Of a stretch of DNA of 64,000 nucleotides, positions 26,201 to 35,333 are shown piece after piece. The stretch lies in NCBI RefSeq assembly GCF_032452875.1, contig NC_083885.1:35009925-35073924 (forward strand), given 5' to 3'. The translations under genes were made by a program, and so were the position numbers. Below the pieces are notes generated by a model. It made no database searches. It saw only the letters and a list, made by a program, of their open reading frames with translations, and had not been told where the DNA came from. Within the stretch, counting starts at the first letter, position 1, and each line of letters begins with the position of its first letter. This DNA is from Bos javanicus (Eukaryota; Chordata; Mammalia; Artiodactyla; Bovidae).

Positions 26201-29200
26201 TTGCTCCCACCCCAGCTGTATTTCTGACATTCAAGGAATTAATGGGTACTAGGGGAAGTGTCAGAATGTAAGTGTAAAGGTTTAGCAGTAAAAGCAAGGC
26301 AATGGTGTCAATGGAAAGGCGTTTTTCAAGGAGGTAAGGGCAGGAACAGGTCTAAAAACAGAGGCAGGGGCTGGTGGCCAGGGAAAGATTGAAGATGCAA
26401 GAGTGGAGGACTGGGAGGGAGGAACTGATGGAGAGAAGGGAACTGATGGAGGTGGGGAGTGGGGAGTGAGGAGCCCTGTGAAGGAGCTGGGCTTCTGTAC
26501 CCACCCACCCTGCATCAGTGTGTAGAAGAGGGAAGTTGGGAGGAGACTTAGAGGGGATTCTTAGATCTGGCTCAGGGAAGCAGAAAATATGAAGGGTAAA
26601 GGAAAGAGACCAGCCTGGGGGTGTGCCGCAGGACAAGAATGATTGGGAATACATGGGTGGTACTTCGGGAAATTACCAGGAGGTAATGAAAAGGCTGCTA
26701 AGCAGTCACGGCCAGAGGTGGAGACAGGTTAGGTGAGAGTGTAGTGGGCTTGGTCTTTACAGGAGGAAGGCTTGGAAAGAGCAGATGATGGGAGTGGTAC
26801 TGAACTGGGCACAAGAGATAGTCACGGAAGTTCCTGCAGCCTGAGGAGTCATGGCGGTAGCTGCAGAAAGGGCCAAGTGGGGAGGGCCAGCTGGACAGAG
26901 TCCTGTTTTGTCACAAGGCAAATGGGCCAGGCATGTGGACTAGGCTCAGATAACTGAGGTGCAAAGAAGGAAAAGCCTGCCTTGGTTTCATGGTAGCCCT
27001 GAGGACAGGACACAGGATCCCCTGTGTCTTGTCACTTCACATCTGAGAAAACTGGGAGAGGGCAAGAGGGGATAAGAAAAGCCAAATTTGAGGGAGTAGG
27101 TTCTGGGATAAAGAACTGAGAATATAGAGTTTGGCTGGGTCTCTATTGTATTTTTAATTTTTTTTTTTTTCTTACTCCATGGCTAGTTGTGGAAACAGCG
27201 GGCTGGTAGGAGCAATGGTGAACTTGGGGCTGTGGTGTGGGGTTCCTGTGGGAGGCAGGACATCCAGCCTCATGGCAAGGTGGGGCTGTCATTGCCAGTA
27301 CAAAGCCAGCTGCAGCCGCCACTTCATCTCTGAGGACGCGCAGGAGCGCCAGGACAAGGAGGTCTTCCAGCAGAACATGAAGCGGCGGCTGGAGTCCTTT
27401 AAGTCCACCAAGCACAACATCTGCTTCACCAAGAGCAAGCCACGACCCCGCAAGGCCAGCCGCAAGAAGGCATGTGCTTTCTCTAGGACTCCTGTTTGCA
27501 GCTGCAGGCTGATGGCATGTAGTTTTGAGCTCACAGGTTTTGGAATCCAGCCTCAGGGACCTGGGGGCTGCAGCAGCTTGGGTTCTCTTTTGCATCTTCC
27601 TGGATCCCCAGAGGGGAAGGTGAAGCCTTCAGAGGGAGAGCAGCCTCTTGTGGTCACCTGCCCAAGGCAGCAGGACCACCTACCAGAGGTGGAGTGAGCA
27701 GGAAAAAGGCAGATTCCTTGTTGGGGAAGGGGTGCGGGGACTCCATGAATTTCTTATTCAGCCAAGGCTGATGTACTGAGCATCTCTGCTGGGGCCATCA
27801 GACTCTACAACACTTGCTGGGGGTGGGGGGTCAAGGGATGATAGAACCACTGTAATTGACGCAGATTCCCTTCTGTGTGGCATCAGGAAGACCTGTCTTC
27901 TTATTGACCCCACCAGATGACAGGATTGGGGTTTGGAGTCAGGGCAAGAGGCTTAGGACTTTTTTTTTTTTTTTTTTGGTCCTTAGAAGGATGGCGTGGC
28001 TAACACTGAGGCTACAAACGGGAAACCTCCTCGAGACCTGGGCTTCCATGACACAGGCAAGCAGGGAGTGGGGTGGTGGTGAGGATGGGATGGGGAGGGG
28101 AAGGGCAGGGGCCCATCGACTGGAAGCCTGAAGGACCTCCTCTGCACAGCACTCAATGTCATGAGCTGGGGCTCTTCCCCTTAGAACTAGATGGACAGGT
28201 CTCAGCAGTTACTAGACGTCTGTGACACCTGAGAGTTAACTCCAGGCTACAGACCCTGAGGACCTAGAGAGTGTGTCATAAATGGAGCCTGGTCTGGGCC
28301 TTGAAGGATGGGTGGGTCCTGGGGTCCAGTGTCCCTGCAGTAAAACCAGGGGCCTAGAAGAGCTGCACACTGATGGGCCTTCCAGCCTTCCAGATGTTTA
28401 TGCTTCCAGTTGACAATGGGATCTGGGGTTGAGAGAAGATGAAGGTGCCGGGAAGTGTGATTCCCTGATGGCTTCCTCTGAGGATCTGTCTTTCGTTGCC
28501 TCCTGGGGCTCTGGAGCCCCACACCCCTTCCTCTCAAGCTCCCCCACCCCCCTAGGCCCGTGCTGTAACAGCCACAGGACAAAATAGGTGTCTCTACCAA
28601 CAGTGGGGCTCTGCCTAGATGGACAAGGGGTTGGGCTCCGGGCGGTACAAAGAGGCAGCTGCTGGACAGGCCAATCCCACTCAGCTCTTGTCCCTGTCTA
28701 GCTGCTGTGATCTTAACCGTGGAGTCTGAGGAGGAGGAGGACAGCGACAGTTCGGAGACAGAGAAGGAGGATGACGAGGGGATCATCTTTGTGGCTCGGG
28801 CCACCAGTGAGGTTCTCCAAGAGGGCAAGGTCTCAGGTAATGGCTTCCTCCTGCCTGCCTCCCTCTGGAGCAAACTGGAGCTACGCAGTTGGCTTCCTCC
28901 CCCTTTGCTGATGGCCTTTACTCCAGACAGTCACTCCACCTATCTGCTCATTCATTCATCAACCAGCATTTACTCAGCATTTCTTTTATGTCAGACATCT
29001 GACATCTATGATCTGATTCAATCCTCACAACAATCAAGATGGCGAAACTGAGCTCAGAGGAACTTGGGACTTGTCTAGAAATCAGCAGAACCAGAATTTG
29101 ATTCCAAAGCTCACAGCCATTTCACTTGCCTCCCTTTACACTCTGGCGAGAGACACAAGGTGACAAGCAAACCTAACACCAGGTTCCGCTGTGACCCATG

Positions 29201-32106
29201 CTCAGCACACCAGCCCTCAGGTACAGCCCCCAGTAAGGGTGGCAGCCGGACCTGAGAGAGGAGCCTGCATTCATCAAAATGGCACTACTGTAGATAAAAA
29301 CCAACATATATGTGCTTCCGTATGTGGAGACCTAATGAACTCAGAATGCTAACTTCCACTGCCAGTTGGCTCAAGAATTCTCAGGTGTCTTTTAAAAAAC
29401 ATCCTATTATAGAAAATTTCAAAATAAACAGTAGACAGAATAGTAGAATAAACTCCCATCTCTCTACCACCCATCTTCAATAATTACCTACTCCTAATTG
29501 ATCTTATTTCACTTACACCTTCACTATGCCCCTCTCTTCACTGGATTCTTTTGAAGCAAATTGCAAATATCATACCACTTTATTGCTAAATACTTCAGCA
29601 AGTATCTCTAAAAGATAAGGATCCTTCTTAAAAATATAACAATACCATTATCATATCCAAAATCTTTGTTATCAGGTATCAGTCTGTGTTCAAATTTCCC
29701 TGATTGTCTTCATTTATTTTTACAGTAGGTTGTTCAAATAAAAATCCAGACAAAGACCCACACATGAAATTTGGTGGATAAGTCTCTTTTAACCTATAAC
29801 ACTGATTCTTAAGGAGGTAGTAATAGTGATTTTGTCCCCTAGAGCAGCGGTCCCCAACCTTTTTGGCACCAGGGACTGATTTCATGGAAGACATTTTGTC
29901 CACGGACGGGGGATGGGTATGGATGAGTCAAGCATATTACATGTATTGTGCACTTTGTTTCTGATCTAGTGCCGCTGCTGATCTGACAGGAGGTGGCGGT
30001 CCCCAGCTTGGAGGTTGGGGACCCCTGCCCTAGGGTACTGTCTGGAGACATCTTGTGTTGTCACAGCGGGCAGGGTACCTCTGTGATGTGTGGGTAGAGG
30101 CCAAGGATGTTGTTAAAACACCCTACAACACACAGGACAGCTCCCTACAGCGAAGTCTCTGCTCCTACCTGTGACAGTGTCAAGTTTGAAAAACCCTGAT
30201 TTACAGGTCCCCCCACCATACTTTCTTTCCTTGCACTGTATTTATTGAAATAACTTGGTTATTTGTCCCCGTCTTTCCTTGTCTGGATTTTGCTGATTGC
30301 ATCCCCTAAGCATCATTTAATATGTCTGTTTCACTGACCTTTATATTTCCTTCAAATCAGTAATTAAACCTAGATCAGACTTGATAAGCACACTCCATAG
30401 GTGGTGATGTTATACCTCCCACTGCATCTCACTAGGGAGCATACACCATCTGTCCGTCTCTCTTTTTGTAGGTTAGTATTGACTATTGGCTTCAGTTGTT
30501 GTTAGCCTGAGCCACCCATTATCAAAGTCCCTGTCAGTTTTTCATCAGGTGGTCTTGCAGTCACTGGTCATCACTGCCACATCCAACAGTTCATTCCAGG
30601 TTGTGCAATGCTGATATTCTATGTCTATTTTTTGTTTGCATTGATTAGCAGGAATTCTTGTATTTAAAAAAAAGCCTTCCCTCATCAATTACTTAGTCAG
30701 TCTGAGGTACAGTTCATATAGGGAAGAATGGATAAATGCTTGAATTTTTCCTTTCCCTTATCAGTTTTCAGACCAATAGTTACCTGGCATCCTCTAAAGG
30801 TGAACACTGAAGTTTTTTTGTTGTTAAAATTTAATACAGCATTCCAGGGAGGTAGTTTCACTCTCAGTCACAGCATCAATACATTTCATAACATGGAGCA
30901 TTTGAAGTCAAGTTCACAGGACTGCTCAGGACTTTATCAGTGAGCAGACTCATACTGAGCACCTATTATATGCAAGGTACTGAGCTTGACTTTGGAGATC
31001 AAGGGGTGGTAGATAGCCAGAGGGCTGCTTCTTCCCTGCTTTCCTCTTTCAGAGCCTCAGCCTTTCTATAATGCTGTGGCTGAGCCTTCCGTTATGGCTG
31101 CCAGCACTTCTGGGATTCTCGGCTCACATCCTCTGTGCTCTGGCATCCCTTTTGTGGCTCAGCTTTAGCCTGTTTATTAATTTTTTGTGAGCTCAGACTC
31201 CTGGACTCTGTCCCACCAAAGGGCTGTGGTAGGAACTCAGGCAAGGAGCGCAGTGGTCAAGCCTCGAGATCTTCCTCACCCTGGGCCGGGGGCCCAGCAG
31301 GATGTGGTTTAAGCCTGGCACTGCAAGTTGGCTGAGGGCTGATCATAGATGGGTTTTTTCCTGCCTTGCTCTCGCTTTGTCGTGTTCTAGTTGTTTTCAT
31401 TTGTTCAGTAGGTATTTGTTGAGCAACTGCTACATGCTCAGTCCTGTGCTAGGTGCTGGGGATACAGTGGGGAGCAGACCCAGCTGTGGTGCTTCCCTTT
31501 GGCCAGGCGTGCATCCAGTAACTGCACAAATGGATGCTGCATGGCAACTGCAAAATGAACTTCTGTGCTTATACTTGAGACAGTGTCCACTGGATTGGCA
31601 ATGAGTGCGTGTGTGCTCTGTCCCCAGGGAGCCTTGAGGTGTGCCCTAGCCCACGCATCATCCCCCCATCCCCAACCTGTGCGGAGAAGGAGCTGCCCTG
31701 GAAGAGTGCGCAGGGGGACCTGGCCGTCTACGTGTCCTCAGAAACCACCAAGATTGTGCCCGTGGACATGCAGACAGGCTGGAACCAGAGCATCTCATCC
31801 CTGGAGAGCTTGGCATCCCCGCCATGTACTCAGGCCCCAACGATGACCCGCCTGCCTCCCCGCCCACGGGCCCCAGAAGAGGCCCAGGCCCCTCTCAAGC
31901 TGCCCCTCTCCTCTGATCCTCGCTCTTGCTTCGCCTTCCCCCCGAGCCTGGCCAAGGCGGGCCGTTCTCGCAGTGAGAGCAGCGCTGACATCCCCCGGCA
32001 GCAGGAGCTGCAGCCCCTCATGGGACACGAGGACCACACCCATCTCAGCCCGGGCACCGCCAACTCCCACTGGTGCATCCACTTCAACAAAGGCGGCCGG
32101 CTGTAG
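14084..32106 (+). CDS. SLC9A5: SLC9A5, sodium/hydrogen exchanger 5 (NHE5), complete, 16 coding exons
   Basis: NHE5 is a brain-enriched Na+/H+ antiporter of plasma membrane and recycling endosomes. Exons: 14084-14276, 17243-17545, 19072-19235, 19382-19460, 19750-19927, 20610-20830, 21038-21240, 21465-21554, 21652-21722, 22439-22568, 23047-23135, 23295-23421, 27299-27469, 27987-28056, 28702-28836 and 31628-32106. They join into 900 codons plus stop (the human protein is about 896). The exchanger domain is in exons 1-8: FFLFLLPPIVLDSGYF in exon 2, the DPVAVLAVFEE motif with Asp187, FGESLLNDAVTVV with Asn215-Asp216, and YGGLRGAVAFAL near 406-417. The C-terminal cytosolic tail carries an acidic Ser/Thr/Glu cluster near 704-722, a region that in NHE5 is linked to phosphorylation and beta-arrestin binding. 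The reading frame is intact. Introns 13 and 14 need GC donors (27470 and 28057). Confidence 0.97.
14855..14960 (+). repeat. MIR-like fragment
   Basis: The TTATTGGGCCTTACTATGTG core, followed by a polypyrimidine segment, resembles an old mammalian-wide repeat in SLC9A5 intron 1. Confidence 0.4.
16085..16340 (+). repeat. MIR SINE remnant
   Basis: It shows the ordered MIR landmarks: TATTATGTGTCTGACATTCT, then a TCCTCACCCTGTGAAGG segment, then ACAGGAGAAGAAATTCAAG, then TTGCCTGAGATCACACA. Confidence 0.65.
16441..16835 (+). repeat. MIR SINE remnant split by a CHR-2 SINE
   Basis: The MIR body (16441-16590: AGCATTTACTACAAGGCGCT ... CATTTTACTGATGAAAAAAA) stops at a CHR-2 element and resumes at 16748 with CCAAGTCACAGAACTGG and TTTGAACCCAGGGAG. 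Confidence 0.65.
16591..16747 (+). mobile_element. CHR-2-type tRNA-Glu SINE
   Basis: The head GGGACTTCCTTGACTGTCCAG, the internal GGGTTCCATCCCTGGTCAGG and a poly(A) tail of about 14 nt mark this SINE family. It is inserted into a MIR in SLC9A5 intron 1. Confidence 0.8.
17156..17199. repeat. Alternating purine-pyrimidine (TG)n(CG)n tract
   Basis: All 44 bases alternate purine and pyrimidine without a break, mixing TG and CG steps. The tract ends 43 bp before the acceptor of SLC9A5 exon 2. Confidence 0.9.
17940..18120 (+). repeat. MIR-like remnant
   Basis: Landmarks are TGCAAGACACTACACTGGG, a TCATATCAACCTTGCTGGGG segment, and GGACAAGGAAATAGAGGCCC. It lies in SLC9A5 intron 2. Confidence 0.5.
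18345..18565 (+). repeat. MIR-like remnant carrying a micro-insertion
   Basis: TACTGAGTGCTTACTATGTAT continues, after a 45-bp interruption (a 36-bp SINE tail piece plus the 9-bp duplicated target copy), as TAGGCACTGG and GAAACTGAGGTTCACAGAG, the usual MIR order. Confidence 0.6.
18392..18427 (-). mobile_element. 36-bp Bov-tA 3'-end micro-insertion with 9-bp target-site duplication
   Basis: The minus strand reads as the 3' terminus of a Bov-tA/ART2 SINE (GAGTCGGACATGACTGAAGT...). CTATGTATT occurs directly before (18383-18391) and directly after (18428-18436). Confidence 0.85.
20142..20262 (+). mobile_element. 5'-truncated Bov-tA/Bov-A SINE
   Basis: It contains only the ART2-like half (GGAAATGGCAACCCACTCCA to GACTGAAGCGACTTAGCAGC). 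It lies in SLC9A5 intron 5. Confidence 0.85.
22745..22960 (+). repeat. MIR SINE remnant
   Basis: The MIR core is clear: GACTCTGGCGTCAGCAGACG, CTTGTGACCTTGGGTAAGTC, CTCTGAGCTTCGGTTTCCTC and CACCTAGCGCAGTCCCTGGA. Confidence 0.7.
24250..24322 (+). mobile_element. CHR-2-type SINE, 3'-truncated
   Basis: CCTAGGAATTCTATGGTGGAC followed by TAGTGGTTAGGATTCCAGGC matches the head of the family. The rest is missing. Confidence 0.65.
24560..25410 (+). mobile_element. Old L1 3' region (copy 1)
   Basis: It starts TATAGAAAATTTCAGTCATT and includes CATATGTATCTCTAGGTGGC, AAGTCAGGATCCAAATAAAG and TTTTGCTGATTGTATTCCAG. The same ordered landmarks recur at 29390. It lies in SLC9A5 intron 12. Confidence 0.6.
25715..25895 (+). 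mobile_element. MER-type hAT DNA transposon remnant
   Basis: ATCAGAATCTCCTGGGGAGC through AATCTGCTCTTAATAAGCCC follows the consensus order of a common nonautonomous hAT-Charlie family. A related copy is at 34675. Confidence 0.5.
25896..27298 (+). other. SLC9A5: SLC9A5 intron 12, unique part, no gene seen
   Basis: It is purine-rich (many GGAG and AGGAAG runs) up to about 26800, with no repeat or conserved frame that I recognise. A poly(T) run occurs at about 27157-27170. Confidence 0.5.
28940..29125 (+). repeat. MIR-like remnant
   Basis: CATTTACTCAGCATTTCTTT, then AATCCTCACAACAATCAAGA, then GAAACTGAGCTCAGAGGAAC follow MIR order. It lies in SLC9A5 intron 15. Confidence 0.6.
29800..30198 (+). 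mobile_element. MER5A-like hAT element, split by a second hAT
   Basis: Its outer parts (29800-29844 and 30028-30198) match MER5A landmarks: CACTGATTCTTAAGG at the left terminus, GTCTGGAGACATCTTGTGTT, GTAGAGGCCAAGGATGTTGT, and a right terminus GAAAAACCCTG. Confidence 0.75.
29845..30027 (+). mobile_element. Nonautonomous hAT-type DNA transposon with 16-bp inverted termini
   Basis: The termini are CAGCGGTCCCCAACCT (left) and AGGTTGGGGACCCCTG (right), which are inverted repeats with one mismatch. The flanks CCCTAGAG (29837-29844) and CCCTAGGG (30028-30035) form an 8-bp target-site duplication with one mismatch, as expected for hAT. Confidence 0.85.
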
Positions 32107-33060
32107 CCCAGACACTTGGGGAGGAGCAGGGGGCCAGAGGCCCCCTGGAAGTCTTCCCTGCACAATGGGCGGAGGAGCCCACTCAACCGGACATGGGGTT
32201 AGAGGAGCCTGGACTGAAAGTAGCAGCTGGGCTCCCTTGGGGCGGGTCAGAAGGGTCTCCTGGGCTGGTCCTCACAGGAACCCTTTTCACCACCCTCCTT
32301 GTTCCTAAACTCCTGCCACCTTCCCTTTCAATAAGGCCCTAACTCTGGTTCAAGACCCAGTCTAGACGTTTTAGAGGCAAGGCCCAGAGACAAGGGGAGC
32401 TGATGCCCCTTCCCCAGCGGGTCATCCTGGGAGCAGTTCCTGTCCCCAAGCAAGGGCATCTCTCCTCAGCTGACACTGGGCTGTCCTGCACTCCACCTTG
32501 CCCCAGCGTCAGCTAAAGGACAGTACCCTGGCAGTGAGGCTCCACGAGGGGCTGGTCCTCAGAGGGACTGGGCTGGGAGGTGCAGCAGGCTTGCTGCCCT
32601 GTTGGCTCAGCTACCCACAGCCATTTGGTTTGGGGCAGTGGGAATCTGTCTCCACTCCTTGCTTTATCTTCCTCCCTTTGCTGCCAGTCTCTGGGGCAAT
32701 AGTTCCTCCATTTCCAGGACTGAGGCCACAGGGTTGGGCCAGGCTTCGGGTCACGGCTGCTTCCTAGCCAGCATCACTCTGGGGATCTGCTGCTCTGCGT
32801 CTGGCTTTGGACCTTTCAGATCCTTGGGTCTGAGATTTGTGAGGAGGGGAGATGGTGGCCTCTGGCCTTCTGCACTGTCTCGTTATTTCCTGAACAGGAA
32901 AGGAGCTAGGTATCCCAGGATCACTGCTCCACTGCTCTGGGACGGGAGGCCTGACTATAATGGAAAGGGGGCTGACTGGGTGGCAGGTGACTTTCCTGGG
33001 GTTAGCACCTGCCCTGAATTGTGTACCTTGAACCTAAGATACATTAAACATCTTTCAGAT
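32107..33060 (+). other. SLC9A5: SLC9A5 3'UTR (inferred)
   Basis: No other gene is visible between the stop codon and the first good poly(A) signal. The end is inferred from ATTAAA at 33043-33048 followed by a GT-rich stretch. A weaker AATAAG-like site occurs near 32330, so a shorter 3'UTR is possible. Confidence 0.6.
33043..33048 (+). terminator. Poly(A) signal of SLC9A5 (ATTAAA)
   Basis: ATTAAA is the common variant signal, and it is followed within about 25 nt by GATGGATGTGTGTCC, a GU-rich downstream element. It lies 0.94 kb after the SLC9A5 stop. Confidence 0.6.
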
Positions 33061-33639
33061 GGATGTGTGTCCTGCGCCCAGGTGTCTGGGTGTTTTGAGG
33101 TGTGAGAAGGGGGCAAGAGGGCATGTGGTGAGGGAGATGGAAACTTTCTACTCCGTGCCCCAGGGCTTCCCAGATATGGGTGGTGGGGGGTGGAGGGAGG
33201 AGGTCCTGGGCAGGAGTGTTAGGCCCTACGGCCCTCCCTCCCTCTGCTCCCATTCTTTCCCACTACAACACCTTACAGGAAGCCTGCAGCAAGTCCAGGG
33301 GATTGTTCTCTGTGCAGGGGGTCACAGAACTGGGAGTCCACAAAATGGGAATGACTTGCAGAAAGAAAGACCCCAGAGGTCAGATGCCAAGGTGCCCAAA
33401 GATGCAGCCAACACACACTGGCACCAGATAAACATTCCTTCAATGCCAGGAGGGAGGGGTAGGACAAATGAAAAGATGTGTTCCACACATGGTGGGTGGG
33501 AGAACAATCTCAAGGGAGCTGGTTACCCTGAGTGTTTCTGATACAAATTGGAGAGTGTGGGGTCCAGAAACATCTAGGGATAGAAATCCCTGATGACAGC
33601 AGACCCAGTTTCCACTGGGCCTTTCTATTGATACCTCAC

Positions 33640-33870
33640 ACACACACACCCCCCATAAAATTCACCCATTTAAAATGTACAGCTTGGTGGTTTTCTAACA
33701 TATTCACAGAGTTGTGCAACCCTCCCCACAAGCTAAGTTTGGAACAGTTTCATCATCTCCCAGAGAAACTCTGTACTGTCGGCATTCACTCCTCACCCTC
33801 TGCTGAGCCCTAGGTAATCACCAATTTGTCGTTCGTCCTTACAGATCTGAAACCCTGAACACACTGCAAT
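33640..33870 (+). mobile_element. L1 3' fragment
   Basis: TGGTGGTTTTCTAACATATT followed by CACAGAGTTGTGCAACCCTC and GAAACTCTGTACTG is the standard order in older mammalian L1 3' ends. A short CA tract precedes it. Confidence 0.65.
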
Positions 33871-34039
33871 GCTTACACATTTAGTCAGCCTTTTTTTTCT
33901 GACTTATGCTTGGGGAATGTGGGAAGAGAAGGAAGAATGACTTTCAGGCTTTGCCCTCACATGGCTTACAGTCAGCTGCGATAAGGCCGAGCAGCTGGTC
34001 CCAGCCCTCCCTTGCTAAGGATGTTACCTTAGGCATGTT

Positions 34040-34185
34040 ACATACTCTCTCCGAGTTCCAGTGTCTTCATCTGTTAAGTAGGATGCTTATTTCATACCGC
34101 AGCTGTCTGGATTAGACGATGAAATGAGAAGAATCTAGTACACAGACTGGCTCATGGTAAAGGATTATAAATGTTAGTCATTGTT
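34040..34185 (+). repeat. MIR-like remnant
   Basis: TACATACTCTCTCCGAGTTC, CATCTGTTAAGTAGG and GAATCTAGTACACAGACTGG follow MIR order. Confidence 0.6.
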
Positions 34186-34269
34186 GGTGTTACAAGCCCA
34201 AGAGCATAGAAAGTGCTGTGAGGCCCGAGGAGATCTAGTTGGGGGGCGGGGGATAGCTTTGAGAGGGGT

Positions 34270-34298
34270 ATGAGTGTGTGTGTGTGTGTGTGTGTGAC
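34270..34298. repeat. (TG)n microsatellite
   Basis: About 12-13 TG units with one GAG at the left edge. Confidence 0.85.
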
Positions 34299-34674
34299 GG
34301 GGCTCAGACAGCATGGGTGAAGCTATGTGGGTGCATTTCAGGTGGGAAGAGCAGCAGGAATAAAAGACATCTGGAGCACACACAGTGAGAAGCAAGGAGC
34401 AGGGGGTGACATGCTGGGGAGAGGCCAGCCAAGGACACAAAGGCTTGGGTGGGGTGACCCTGCCGAGTTTCGGAGGTGGCAGCCTGGGAGAATTGTGACC
34501 TAGAGAGTGTGGGCAGTGATGTGCAGTAGGGAGCATGAATGTAGCTGGTGCTGGGGGGAGGATGGTTGAAAGCCCACAAGGAGGAAAGCTCAGTAAGAGG
34601 AAAGGCCAGAGATGGAAGACCTGCTGGAAGGCCCAGGGATATGAAGGTGCTTGTGTTGGAGACAGCCGGCAGCT

Positions 34675-34845
34675 ATTCTCAGACTCTGGTGTCAGGATCA
34701 CTGGGAGCTTGTCAAACACAGATTCCTGGGCCTACCCCAAGGTTCTGACTCAGCTTGTCTACGGGAGCCCAGAAATCTGTAATCTGAACCAGCTCTCCAG
34801 AAGAAGATGGCCCAGAGACCACATCCTTCAAAAATTACTAGATTA
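34675..34845 (+). mobile_element. MER-type hAT DNA transposon remnant
   Basis: TCAGGATCACTGGGAGCTTG and GATTCCTGGGCCTACCCCAA follow the same consensus as the copy at 25715. Confidence 0.5.
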
Positions 34846-35123
34846 GGAAGGTTCAGAAATGAAATCCACAACTGATAGTGTAGGAAAGGGGTGCAGAGGG
34901 GCTCCTGGGCCTAGAGCTGGGTGACTAAGAATGGGGGGACTTCCAAGAAAACGGTTGGTCAGAGATGAGCAGACTGGGGGTAAGAAAGCCAGGGCAGGCA
35001 GGCATCTGGGATGCAGAAGAGCAAATGAGTCATCATCTGACCAGGCAGGATGGTGGGAATGACCTCCAGTGCCTTGAAGGAGGAAGGGTTTTGACCTGGA
35101 GGGATGAGCATGAGCATTCCAGG

Positions 35124-35333
35124 TGTGTGTATGTGTGTATACTAGTTGTGTCTGATTGTGACCCCATGGACTGTAGCCCGCCAGGCTCCTCTGTCCATAG
35201 GATTTCCCAGGCAAGAATACTGGAGTGGGTTGCCATTTCCTCCTCCAGGGGATCTTCCTGACCCAGGGATCAAACCCACATCTCCTGTGTCTCCTGCATT
35301 GACAGGCAGATCCTTTACCACTGTGCCACCTGG
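35124..35333 (-). mobile_element. Bov-tA SINE with 10-bp target-site duplication
   Basis: The minus strand has the tRNA-like head (near 35330) and the ART2-type tail (near 35130). GCATTCCAGG flanks it at 35114-35123 and 35334-35343. Confidence 0.9.

Larger units (their letters stand above)
29390..30650 (+). mobile_element. Old L1 3' region (copy 2), split by nested DNA transposons
   Basis: The left part (29390-29799) and right part (30199-30650) together read as the same L1 3' region seen at 24560, with TTTTGCTGATTGCATCCCCT and CATAGGTGGTGATGTTATAC on the right. A MER5A-like element interrupts it. Confidence 0.6.

Noticed and set aside
34174..34719. 181-codon minus-strand frame in the intergenic region
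   Set aside because: It crosses a (TG)n microsatellite and a transposon remnant and has no conserved motif.
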